Shown: one piece after another, positions 36,301 through 47,815 of the stretch
Numbering within the stretch: position 1 is the stretch's first letter
How the letters are laid out: every line of letters begins with the position of its first letter
From: Plectrocnemia conspersa
Lineage: Eukaryota > Arthropoda > Insecta > Trichoptera > Polycentropodidae
Direction: 5' to 3'
DNA length: 64,000 nt
Assembly (NCBI GenBank): GCA_009617715.1
Contig: VTFK01000148.1
Location: forward strand, 248,001 to 312,000
Made by a program: the position numbers and the translations under genes
The notes under the pieces: model-generated
Databases searched by the model: none
What the model saw: only the letters and a program-made list of their open reading frames with translations
What the model was told of the DNA's origin: nothing

Positions 36301-39300
36301 GGATACGAGACGAAGGATATAAAATTTACGCGTTCAACGTACTGGCATCCCAACGCATCGGAGACACTCGGGTTATACCAGACACAAGACACGCATTGTT
36401 AGTATCATACTTACGTTGATTTTATCGTTTGTATATTAATTTATAAATCGTTCTCATATTTTTTTTTATCAATTTAAGGTGCAAATCGAGAAAATTTCCA
36501 TCTAACCTACCTGACGTGTCAGTCGTGATTTGTTTCTACAACGAACACTTTCAAACGTTGACACGCTCGATTAAATCGATACTTGATCGAACACCGCACA
36601 AACTGTTAAAAGAAATCATACTTGTCGATGACTATAGTGATGTTGAATCATTGCATGTGGATGTTAAAAATTATGTGTATGAATTGTCACATTTGTTGGC
36701 GAAGACAGCTTCTTTAAAACGAAATAAAGTGTTATACGAAGAAGACACTCAAACGACTGGTATTCAGGTCAGATTGCTGAAAACGGAAAAAAGAGAGGGA
36801 TTGATCAGAGCCAGGTTATTTGGCGCTGAAAACGCTACTGGAAAGGTGATTAATTCGTATTTTAAAATATCTTATTAGATTTACTATTTAAAAATAAGCA
36901 TTTAATGGAAAATTGTAAGGATTGTCATACAAAGAAAACTAATTAAAAGCAGCTACATGTAGGGCTTTCAATACCGAAGCTTAATTTTAATTGGTATTTT
37001 TTAAATAACCGAAGCTTAATTTTTTAATTGATGAAATCGTCTAGTGTGGTATTTTTTAAATATAATACATTAACAGTATTATTTTTATCAGAAAAGATAT
37101 TCATATTTATTTTTGTAACAGTATTATTTTTATCAGAAAAGATATTCATATTTATTTTTGTAACAATATTTAACTTTATTTATATTATACATACATATAT
37201 AGGTTTGACTATTTTTGATTACAGGTACTAGTATTTCTAGATTCGCATATTGAAGTGAATGTTGAATGGTTGGAACCATTGTTAGTCCATCTGGCGGAAA
37301 ATCTCACAAATAATAGTCTTTGGTCCAGTAGGGTTGCAATACCGATAATAGACGTTATAAATGCCGACACTTTCCAGTACAAGTCGAGTCCGCTGGTCAG
37401 GGGTGGTTTTAATTGGGGTCTACACTTTAAATGGGACAACCTACCAAAAGGAACGCTCGAAAGTAAGTTAAACGTTTTTCAAACACTTCAATTTATGCAG
37501 AAATAATTTATGTAAAATTACACACTCAATTCAAGTGTATTCTAGTAAGGTTTAATTTTTCAGATAGTGGACATTAAAAATTACTTTTAATTGCGTTTTA
37601 TAATAGACTTGATGTGCAGTACGTTTCGAAATCATTTAAAATTTAATTTTGGGTTTTGCATTTTAATTATGAATTGTTTTGAACATTTTAATTATGAACT
37701 GAACTCAGTCCTAAGCTCTTATCTTCCACTCTCTCAGTCCCAGTTGTGTAGCATCGGTAGTAATCTTGTCCCCTAAGCTAGACTGTCATTCAACGTCTAA
37801 TTTTTCATATTGTTGAAACACTGCATATCTATTCCGATACAGTGATAAATGTTTTGAATCATACTTTTCAAATCTTCGTTAATATGTTTTATATGAGCAA
37901 CTCAAGTCGTCTAAATTTATTGCTACAGGCGGCATATTTATTATTCGATAACACTATTGCCAGCCAAAGAAATTGAATCTGACCGCTGTCAACATAAGTT
38001 TCAAAATCATTTAATATAATTCAGACCAATCCAATTTAAATTCTTATCAATTAATATTTATTCTGACCTGGCCTGATTCTAAATGAGAACACTGTGTCAA
38101 AAATCTTTGTTCTTTTCCTCGGACTGGCCCTTTATGAATTGCTACATTGTGTAGTGTAATTAAAATTGTTGCGCCGTGTAATCAACTGTTTTACTGTGAA
38201 CAATTTTTAATAGTAAATATCTATTATGTTACAGCAAAAGAAGATTTTATTAAACCACTTAAATCACCAACTATGGCAGGCGGTCTCTTCGCTATTTATC
38301 GCAAATATTTTAATCTAATGGGTAAATACGACTCTGGGATGGATACGTGGGGCGGAGAAAACTTGGAGATGTCCTTTAGGGTAAGTTTAGTGTATGTTAC
38401 TACTCGTAACACTTTATAATATTGATTCGTTGGTTAGATTTGGATGTGCGGCGGTTCGTTACATATAATACCGTGCAGTCGGGTCGGTCACGTGTTTAGA
38501 AAACGGAGACCATATGGATCGGCTGACGGAAAAGGAGACTCCATGATGCACAACTCTTTGAGGCTAGCTCACGTATGGATGGATTCGTATGTGGTAAGAA
38601 TATTTTGCAATATTGTAGAATCAGATACTTGAACTAATATTTTTTAATTGACATATATCAACGTTTTTATATGCAATAAGATTCTTTTTTCAGGATCATT
38701 ATTTAAAGAAGAATCCATCAGCGATTTCCGAATCATACGGTGATATATCCGATCGAGTCGCTTTAAGAAAGTCTCTCAATTGTAAATCGTTCAAGTGGTA
38801 CTTGGATAATGTATATCCGGAGTTTATCTTAGACACGGACAGCGAAAGTAAAGTTAATCAAAAGATAAACTTATTGGACACTGATAATAATAAATTTCAA
38901 CCAAGGTACATGAGAAAGAGAAACTATGTGACCAGTTTCCAAATGAGATTGTCCAACACAAGCTTGTGCATTCAGACCGCTAAGGATATTAAGACAAAGG
39001 GAAGTTTTCTTATGTTGGCGCCTTGCACAAAAACCATCAATCAGGTATTTATTTTATATATGTATGCAAGTCTCATTCCAATGTAAGCTCAATCTTATGA
39101 AATGAGATTGAGATGTTGATCTGATATCAGATTCAGATTCTTCCATTCTTTCAAGAATTGCTAAAACATACATAATATCAATTTAACATATTGTACCACT
39201 TTTGCTGTTACATTTATTTTTTATTAAAAGTTGTATAAAATGCATGTTAATGTTTTTTTTAAATATATCATTGTCCTTCTTTTAGACCATAATTTTATGA

Positions 39301-39930
39301 ACATCAATCAAGTTTAATGACCAATAAATGATTGATTGTTTTGCTGCAATATCTTTAAGAAAAAAATAACAATAAATTTATCCATTGTTTATATTATTCT
39401 GATTACAAGAGCTATTTATATTTTTTGAGGTTGTTACCGTAATAAATTACTTTATAATATTTTGATTACAATTACAAGATCATATGTCTATTATTATGTA
39501 TTTTATTAATTCTGCCTATTATTTATAGATATGGTACGAAACAGCACTGAAAGAACTAATTCTTGGTAGGTTGCTATGTTTAGAAGCCCCGGCGTCTGGC
39601 GATAAACAACCAATGCTAGCCAAATGCCACGAAATGTCTGGTACTCAAGAATGGCACAGAAAACAAAAGGTTATGATTATGTACCTAAAACTAATGTTAG
39701 AGAATTCAGCTCTGATTATATTTTTTATATTTTAAGAACAGTTTATACCTCCAATAAATTATTCTACATATATTTATATATATTTTTTTTTCTTTCAGAA
39801 CGGCGAGTTTATATACAACGTTGCAGCTGGAACATGTCTTGGTGTCGACGAGAAAATGAGATCATCTCCAGTCATCATGAAAATCTGCACAAATACAAAT
39901 CTTATATTTTGGGACTTTATTTACAGTTGA
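33325..39930 (+). CDS. Polypeptide N-acetylgalactosaminyltransferase, GALNT11/Pgant35A-like
   Basis: This Golgi type II membrane enzyme transfers GalNAc from UDP-GalNAc to Ser/Thr, the first step of mucin-type O-glycosylation. Eleven coding exons fit in phase: 33325-33430, 35676-35813, 35881-36045, 36259-36397, 36479-36845, 37225-37462, 38235-38380, 38438-38593, 38694-39044, 39529-39669 and 39799-39930 (TGA). They total 692 residues, usual for the family. Order: signal anchor at about residues 12-31 ([14 protein letters not shown]), variable stem to about 140, GT-A catalytic domain with [17 protein letters not shown], the metal-binding DSH at 311-313, the WGGEN motif at 423-427 and the metal-ligand His at 451 ([11 protein letters not shown]), then a ricin-type lectin domain from about 545 with CLEAP, QEW, CLGVD and FWDF motifs. 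[20 protein letters not shown] and [12 protein letters not shown] argue for the GALNT11 branch. All key residues are present. The donor after 39669 is GTTATG, weaker than the others. Confidence 0.93.
33810..34575 (+). pseudogene. Decayed LINE reverse-transcriptase fragment with 3' end
   Basis: Broken frames show [10 protein letters not shown] near 33818, [10 protein letters not shown] near 34170, [10 protein letters not shown] near 34325, and [15 protein letters not shown] near 34360. The last part reads [20 protein letters not shown] and ends in a (GAT)n tail at about 34558-34573, the usual 3' tail of such elements. Stops and indels are frequent. It lies in the sense direction inside an intron. 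Confidence 0.7.
35150..35500. mobile_element. Tigger-like remnant with imperfect inverted ends
   Basis: The left end gtacacttatcccttgattt and the right end, read in reverse complement (tacattcatccatcgattta), are imperfect inverted copies. The inner stretch with gatatttcctggaacgtatc matches a pattern seen near the ends of Tigger elements. The interior includes a GC-rich patch with no domain. Confidence 0.45.
37071..37164 (+). repeat. 45-bp tandem duplication in a GALNT-gene intron
   Basis: A 45-base unit beginning taacagtattatttttatca is present twice in a row, almost without change, ending near 37164 just before the acceptor of exon 37225-37462. Just upstream, ccgaagcttaatttt also occurs twice (about 36976 and 37010). 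Near-identity suggests recent duplication. Confidence 0.85.
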
Positions 39931-40137
39931 TTCACTCATATAGTAAATTTTTTATATAAATATTTACTAGTATGTATTTTTTTATAATTATTGTAATTAA
40001 CAAATATTTACTTATTATGTATATGATAATGGTTGTCTTTGAATTTATATATAATAGATCTTATTACAATTAAAATGTCAGTAAAGAGAATCGCAGGAAA
40101 AACATAGAGTGAAATTATGTTACAATACGTCTTTTGC

Positions 40138-40143
40138 AATAAA
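40138..40143 (+). terminator. Polyadenylation signal of the GALNT-like gene
   Basis: AATAAA lies about 208 bases after the TGA at 39930. A second AATAAA-like site is near 40267. Either could end the transcript. Confidence 0.5.
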
Positions 40144-40149
40144 AATATG

Positions 40150-41930
40150 TAAAATTATAATTATTAAGATAATACTATTGTATAACTGATAATATAGAAT
40201 AACAAACGAAACGCACAAATGCCATAAGGTGTAAGCAAGTCTTAAAGTTCCTTAAAGAACATTACTTTAATAAAATTGGCAATACAATAACAATGCGCTG
40301 TGTAGTGTATTCTATAGTTTGTTTTATATTGAATATAAAAGTCAAGTCAATTTGTATATATTATATAGTATTTAAAAAAAGTGATTTTGTTATATATTCA
40401 TATGAATTGTAAATATATTTTATAGACAGGAACAAAAAGAAAATACTCACATAATTAAGTTTTTTATAATTAGGAACTGATTATGAAACCAAGATTTTGA
40501 ATCTCACATTGAGAATGTAAAATATATTATATACATACATGTTATTGATATTGTATGTATGTGCTCAAGTAATTTTATACTGTCAAGAACTGGAAGTCGA
40601 TATAACAAATCATATTGATGCTTAAAAATGGATAAATCATGCAAGGGAATACCGCTTATACACTTTAATATAATAATTAATCATACTTGTATAACTTATA
40701 TAGAATATTAACAATATACAATACATACATAGACATGACGTTTTTGTTACATAAAAATAAACATACTGATACATATGTGTCTTAAGATTTAAAACTTTAA
40801 TATTTACAATGCCTTTTTACTAGAAATATTATTATATCAGACTTATATTTACAATACATATTTACTAAAAAAAAATATATTTAAAAAACTGTTTTTTTTT
40901 GTTATGTGTATACAGGATGAATTTTTTATACTTTTTATTTTTAACGACTTATACATAGTATGTATGCATTTATATGATAATATTAGTTTAATTTAGCGTA
41001 GTGTTACTAACGAAAAATAAATCGAAACTAGTATATTGATAGAAAAAAGAATAGTCAAATCTCATGTGTAATTGCATTACCAGAAAACATATGTATGTAT
41101 AATATGTAAATGCGATATGTTATTATTTGTGATATTGACTGAGGATTTATTGTATTTTATTAATTTAACATTGTTGTGAGTATATTTAAATGTATGGATT
41201 CATATACTTTTCTTGTTACTTATTATTATACCGCTTTCGTGCTTTGTTATTGTTTAAACATTCCTTTAAAAATATTAACATTTTATAAAACATTAGAAGC
41301 ATTATAATCATAGAATAACACAGGTTTATAATATTATTTTATATTTACAAAATAAATGGTTTATCATGATTATTTAAGTTTTACTACAAATTTATGTTTG
41401 TGCAATTTGTATAAAAGATTATGCGTATTATTCTTTAGATATTTTCTGAAAATTGTGTTAATTACTTACATCGGGGTTTTTCAACCCTGTGAACATACAG
41501 CGGCACATACAAATAGCTATTTGCGCCCATTACAAAGTATTAGATAACGAAAAAAGACTATTTATAATAACATGTAACATTATTGTTATTTAGAATATGT
41601 TTTAATTTTACTATCTGTGAGTTATAGTTATTACCAATTATTAAAATGAGTAATCCAACTAAAAAAATAACGAACCTCTCAATTCAACAACGATTAGGTT
41701 TTGTCTAAACTAAGGAAAAATGTGTTTGTTTAATATACATAATATACGAACTTCATTTCATGACCAATCACAGTTCTTTTATCCGCCTAAATCAGAATTG
41801 AGAAAAGATAAATTGATCAACTAAAATCAAGACTGTATATTCAGCAAATTTTTTTTTAATAACTATAAATAAAAATGGTACTGTTGCGTCCTTTAAAATT
41901 TACCATTTGTTGGCAAAAATAAAAAAAGTA
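40150..41930. other. AT-rich intergenic DNA
   Basis: I see no gene, repeat or element that can be supported here beyond simple A/T tracts. Confidence 0.5.
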
Positions 41931-41939
41931 GGAGCACTA

Positions 41940-43020
41940 TTCGCTGTTTGAAGGATTTCTATTAACTGAGAATTACAACAACTACAAGGAAAATCCAGGC
42001 GATTTCAAATAATTTATAAAGTCAGTTGAAGAATGGTATGGAAAAATGTGGATATACAGCGCAATTGGCAGTAAGGATAAGGGAGGTATTCAGTGATCTT
42101 AGTGTAAAAGAAGAAATATTAAAGTTACTACTGAAGCATGAACGAACACGGATGAAAATATTTTTAAATTTTTAAAAATTTCCCAACAGAAATTAATATA
42201 GGTCTACACAAGGTATCAGCAATAATTACTGATAGTGTGCCAGCAATAATGGATTTATTTGCCATTGCAAGAAAGACGAATCCTCCACGAACTTTTGTGT
42301 TATCATTGCATTATTCATCAAGAATATTATTGCCAAAACATTATTCTTTGAACATTGTAGAAAAAGGCAATTCCTCCCAGACTAACATTATCTTATATAC
42401 AAATATAAAAGTATGGGTTATTGGCCGATTTTTATCTTTTCGACAAGATTATAAAATTCTCATTTTAAAAGGTTAACAATTAGATAACTATCATTGCCAT
42501 AGCTCTATAAAAGCATTTACAGTTTTGTATAAATAATTCAGAAAAAAAAATATTTTATTTCTTTTAAAATAATTTTGATCCAAAATTATTTATAATTCAT
42601 CAGAAAAAGTTTTTAGAACAATTTTAAAGTAGATTTAACCAATTTACTATTGTAGAACCCATGGCCACATTTTTTTATAAATCTTTTAGCCACACAAATA
42701 GACATTACCGAAATTACAAAATCCATAGCGGAACTTTTCAGGAAGAAACATCAAAGATTGAATAAGAGATTTTGAAACTTCAAAATGACACCACAATAAA
42801 ATCTCACAGTATGGTTGAAAACTTTTGAAATCTAATTGATTATAAAAGTTCGCTCTTTTGAAAAAATGAGCTTACAAAATTAAATTGTTTTGGTTCCACA
42901 TATTTGTGCGAATCTTTATTTTTCACCAATAATTAATCAAAAACTAGATTTCGCCTTACCAATGCCAATCTTGATTATTAGGATTATCATCTTAAACTGA
43001 GAAATTAGTAAGCGAAATAT
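41940..43020 (+). pseudogene. Decayed hAT transposase (ZBED5-like type)
   Basis: Broken frames match the hAT family whose vertebrate relatives include ZBED5: EKCGYTAQLAVRIREVFSDL near 42035, SVKEEILKLL near 42100, a TDSVPAI block near 42229, and AKTLFFEH near 42330. A weak C-terminal part follows toward 43000. No termini or target duplication were found. It is older than the hAT copy at 59.1 kb. Confidence 0.55.
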
Positions 43021-43093
43021 AATGTCAAATATCACACTAACTGTGCTTTGTTTCATTTTAATATATATTTTATTTTTGTATCATTAACTTCTT

Positions 43094-43139
43094 ACAATAA
43101 AATATTTCAGGTCAATACAATAAAATATTTCAGGTCAAT
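43094..43139 (+). repeat. 23-bp perfect tandem duplication
   Basis: The unit acaataaaatatttcaggtc plus aat occurs twice in succession (43094-43116 and 43117-43139). Confidence 0.9.
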
Positions 43140-43430
43140 GGAATAAGAGCTGGCTAAGAATAAAAATATTTTTTTGAAATGTATGTTGACATTTTTTGTC
43201 ACCTTGATTTCAAGATAAATCTAGTCCTGTATTTTCTCCGAAAATCCAAATTTTCCTGATGGTTTACTATAATGCCAACAATTGAACGAATAATTAAAAA
43301 ATAAGCCAATACAAATATGTTTTTGAAATAATAAGAACATTTGTTGTTATATAAATATAGTTGTAATATTTCTGTCAACTTCTCTTGACAGATCTTTATA
43401 TACGAACATATTTTTTTATTTTTTTTTTAT

Positions 43431-43750
43431 TTAATAAAAATCTTCCGTTGTAACCTGACAGGTGTAAGCCCAATGCGTTACAACGGGCAAATCTGTACCA
43501 ACTGAGTGAGTCAATCGGACATAATGAATACCTACAAGTAAGTATTGTGTCTCAGTGACATCTATATCATTAATTATAAATTATTTTTTTCCTATACAAT
43601 TTATAATCAATAGATGTCACTGCAGCTGGGGCCAGTTTTTTTAATAATAGCGCATTTTATAAATAAAAATTGGAGTGCCGCTGCCGGGCTTGAGCCCGGG
43701 ACCTCAGAGTTACTAGTCTGAGACGTTACGAACTAAGCTATTCAGTCCTT
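43431..43750 (-). mobile_element. tRNA-derived SINE, nearly complete
   Basis: Read on the minus strand, it starts with a tRNA-like head (atagcttagttcgtaacgtc as A-box region; cccgggctcaagcccggcag as B-box region). It continues with a body and ends in aacggaagatttttattaaa. The body holds an inverted repeat (43553-43582 against 43598-43622) that can fold into a hairpin. The copy at 54.6 kb is the same element in the opposite orientation. Confidence 0.8.
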
Positions 43751-44764
43751 AATATATGTATATCCAAGTGCATTCAAATTTAAAGTTCGCCAGTCTACTC
43801 CGTTCCGCGTGTTGTTGATCCTAAGCCTTGCGTTGTCATGCCGCCCCCGTTGGCCCTAAGCCCACTCCCGTCAGCCTAGTCCTTACAAATTATATTGATT
43901 TTTATTGGATATTATTACTACAATTCTATCGAAGAAGATAACAGCACAACAGGAGAAAATATATTTAAATGTATTGAAAAGTATAATAATTGAAAATAGA
44001 ATAATGTAACTATTACATATAATAATTAATTAATCATTGTTTGATAAGGAAATTTCATTCAATTCGAAAAGACATGGCATTAGTTTCTTGCCTAATGAAA
44101 TTTATTGTTATGTCCAAAACTGGAATTAGATAAAAAAAAAAGAAACTCGTTATTTCTACGATCCTAAAATTGTTATTTATGCTCTATCAACATTTCTACT
44201 GATAATATAAATTCATTAAAAATTGAGTAATTGCTTCATCGTCGTATTATTGCTGTAATTTATTTTTATTTGAAACCTTTAAATAATTATTTTTTATAAT
44301 GAAAGCTCGATATAAGGTTTGCTTATTTTGTATCTCTATTGTAGCTGATAATGATAAAAAATATATCGTTAAAAATAAAATGTTAGTTAATGTCAGAAGC
44401 CCAAATGTCGAGTGTATATACGTGTGTCGGTAGTAATATTTGAAGTGTATTTACAAAACGAAAAGTTTCAATCTGGCGTTGAGGGTTTGAGGGGGTTGAG
44501 GGTCGAGAAGACACCTCCACAATCGGAGAGGAGCAAAGAATGGGGCGTGAAGGAGCGGTTCAACACGAAATGTCAATAGCGACCCATTAGCGCGACAACT
44601 CCAGACCGAGTTCCTGTTGCGGGTTCCCATAGGTCTTGACTATTATGCTGTTATCACCGATACCGATTGAGAACGGAATCGATACGTAGCGACGCGACTC
44701 GAATTTCGGATGTACCGACGAGCGAGCAACAGTTGCTCAAATCGACACTTGTCCGTTATAAAGA

Positions 44765-44828
44765 CGCTAGGTTCCCGACTAATGTGACAGATGCGATTAA
44801 AAATAGGTTCCCGACTAATGTGACAGAT
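44765..44828 (+). repeat. Direct duplication of 27 bp, spacing 36
   Basis: The word aggttcccgactaatgtgac, continuing agatgcg, occurs twice 36 bases apart. The block 44440-44940 is GC-richer than its flanks but I recognise nothing coding in it. Confidence 0.8.
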
Positions 44829-44949
44829 GCGTATTTATTATTTATTTTTGTCAAACAACATAACTTCTACGTCTCAGGTATGAGCGTATTAAGCGTAGCG
44901 TATTTTCCCTCAAAAACAACACCAGATATTACCACCTAAAAATTGTCCT

Positions 44950-44995
44950 AGCCCCGCATATAAATAGGACATTTAAAGAACAACGTTTTTGATCA
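44950..44995 (+). promoter_or_regulatory. Possible TATA-type core promoter
   Basis: gcatataaataggac follows a GC-richer stretch. A start site would fall near 44988. No gene was found downstream, so this is weak. Confidence 0.2.
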
Positions 44996-45739
44996 TAGAT
45001 TAGATAATGGCAATATCGAGTGAGTATAATAATTAGCGAATTCCGCAAATGTTTTGCGGATTGCTAGAAATGCTGACTAAGTATTTGTATCTGATGGGGA
45101 CAATATCAATATTGAATAATAAATAAACACTCCAATGAGTCATTACGTATTAACAATCGGTCAAAAAATTAGGTTGTTGTATGCAATAGAAACAATCAAA
45201 CTATTCTGTAATTTGTATTTTGCCTGTACATAAACATAAACAAGCTGGCAATAAATTTCAACAGCGGTTTCTATTTTCGCACAAAGAATGACACAAATGA
45301 CACACATTTTAAACATATTCTAGATAAATCTCGCCTATACTTAAAATGGTCTATTATTACTGAATATAAAAATGAATATGAAAATAGTAAAACATGATCG
45401 TAATCAAATAGTCAATAAATTCACTTATGACGAACAATTCAAAGTATGTTAGCATAAACCTGAGGTTACAAATTAAAGTAGACAAAGTTAAAAATAACTT
45501 GTTTAAAATAAAATGATCGTTATAATCTATATTGTTAGAGTAGCCAGATACAATTATTCTTATGATGATTATTAAAGGTATTTAGAACATGATGACAAAT
45601 TTTTCGTGACGTGACTTAGATATCAAAAAAAATTGAAGCCTGAAACAATTAGATCAATTAAATTATCCAAAATTTGTAAGTTATATTCACAAAAATAATT
45701 TCGCACCTCAGCTAATTTAACCTCAAGAATTTTTTTAGC

Positions 45740-45990
45740 CCATTGCCCGCTAAACATTATATATTCCTCAATGGTCTAACCTGGGCACTCTGCTTTTCGC
45801 GTTATTTAATAATGACATAAATACGACAGTTACAAATTAAAATTGCTTAGATGTATTCGATATGTTGCTTCCATCAACCTTTCGTTCGCAGCATTCTTAA
45901 ATCGTGACATATAACTTGGAATCCAAGAATAACCAAATACTACATTTTAACCGAAAAAGTTTAGAAGAGGTTTACGACCGTGGACCGTGG
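45740..45990 (+). pseudogene. LINE reverse-transcriptase fragment
   Basis: A frame reads PQWSNLGTLLFALFNNDI near 45751, the conserved PQGS-type block of non-LTR reverse transcriptases, here with Trp in place of the usual Gly. Further on, TWNPRITKYYILTEKV near 45920 matches the thumb region. Stops interrupt it. It is a dead fragment. Confidence 0.65.
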
Positions 45991-47760
45991 TAGAATATTT
46001 ATAAGTCAATGTTTGATTATTATCCGTTTTTATTTCAATGACAGTTTTATTATTTCAATTAGTCAATCAACGTGGTTCATAACCCAATTTTGAGATAATT
46101 TCAATTTCTTAAATACTTGAAATCTGATATTAAAAGTTACTAAATTGGTGCCTCGTTTGAAAACAATGAATTATAAGGCTTTTTCACAGCTTTTTCACAT
46201 TTTTTAATGAGATTTCAATTGTCTGAAGGAATATTTGCTTCCAATTAGCAGCAAAAAATATGGATAAGGAAACCTTTTAGAGTAAACGTAGAATGCGGGA
46301 TAGAATTTCCGGATTCAGATATTGAGTCTATAATCGAACTGTCGTGTGATAAGGCACAAAAAAAAATTATAAAACTCTGATCTAGAGCGCAAAACTTAGC
46401 TTTTAATACATTAAATATATACAATGCAAATCATAAAAAGACAATCTAACATATTTTTAAAATAAGTTTATATTAACTAAATTTACTATATCCATAAATT
46501 AAGATAATATGAACATAAGCAGTGCCGGAAAATGAGCATACGCAACCGATTCACTTGCGTAAGGCCTTAGAGTAAAAAGTAAAAAAAACAGACATTAATA
46601 TTATATTTATCGCAAAATATGAAATTACAATTTATATCGCAATATTTCATTATTCAATAAAACACGATTCAATCAAAATTGTGTTAGTTCTTAGTTCGAT
46701 TTTTCCGTCTCAGACTTTGTGTATCTTTGTAAAATTCGTATACATACTTACACGTAGACAGCCGGCCTCGCGCTCCTCCAAAACTCCATCGTCAATTTTG
46801 TAGGGACCTTATAACCTTTTGGGTAAAAGAAACAAGGCCTAGAACAACTTCGATGTGTCGTTTCTATGAATCATTCCTCAACCTTTGTCTTCATCGCAAT
46901 ACATCGAGAAAATACACAAAAAAACTATGGCACATTGTGTTTTCTTCTGACAGTCGATGTTTCGAAAATAATAGGCGTTTTAAATTTCAGCATACTTTTA
47001 AATAACAGGCGTCTTAAACTTCAGCTTAGTTGATTGCTAACAGTGATTCGAAAACTTTTTATGTCGAACCCTTTTTAAAGATAACATTATTTTTACCGAG
47101 GAATAAATTTATTAAGATTCAACAATTTAAAAATTCCTTAGTCGCTCTATAATATATAGTTTTAATATGTATTACTTTAATATTGCCAATTATAAACCTA
47201 TATTACTTGCATACAATACCCCGATGGTTATAGCTTTTTTACGACAACCAATTTTAACCAACTTTTCTCAAAACTATAGCAAAATCATTATTGATTCAGG
47301 ATTAAAGATACTTATGTATTTTATTATACAAATAAATAAATTAGAATTATCGTATAAAATATGCAAAATTCTTCAATTAGTGATCTGGGATTGTTATCAA
47401 TTGCTTTAGTCATTGCAGCAATAGTGTATGGTATGCAGAAAGTTGAGCTATTTAACAAAACCATTAAATATTTATAAAATTCGCATATAAGTCCAAAGGC
47501 TGATAGCATCGCAATTTTTTATCCTGTCCTATCTATTCAAAAGGGAGGTAATGTGTCATTAATCTAGGTCACGTATTGTTTGTAATTTTAGATTGTGTTT
47601 TTCTAACGTGAGTTATCATTTTTTAATTTAAGTCATCAGTGACACATTCCAAAACTGCACGTTTTTGCGCGTAAATGCGTGCTTTTTTTGTTATCTCTAA
47701 TTTTGAGAACGTGTCACGTCAACTTTTCAAATCAAAATATACCCTTCTTTCCTGTATAAT
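45991..47760. other. AT-rich intergenic DNA
   Basis: A short frame near 46262-46370 (RKPFRVNVECGIEFPDSDIE) faintly recalls hAT transposases but is too short to call. Nothing else is supportable. Confidence 0.3.
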
Positions 47761-47775
47761 TACGCACATAATTGG

Positions 47776-47815
47776 TATAAAAGCAGCGAGATTTTCAAGC
47801 TTACCATCATTGTCT
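47776..47815 (+). promoter_or_regulatory. TATA-box core promoter of the acidic repeat-protein gene
   Basis: TATAAAAG at 47776-47783 is followed about 30 bases later by an initiator-like ccatcattg near 47804-47812. A strong consensus TATA and a short gene suggest high, tissue- or stage-limited expression, as for many secreted insect proteins; that is inference. Confidence 0.75.
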
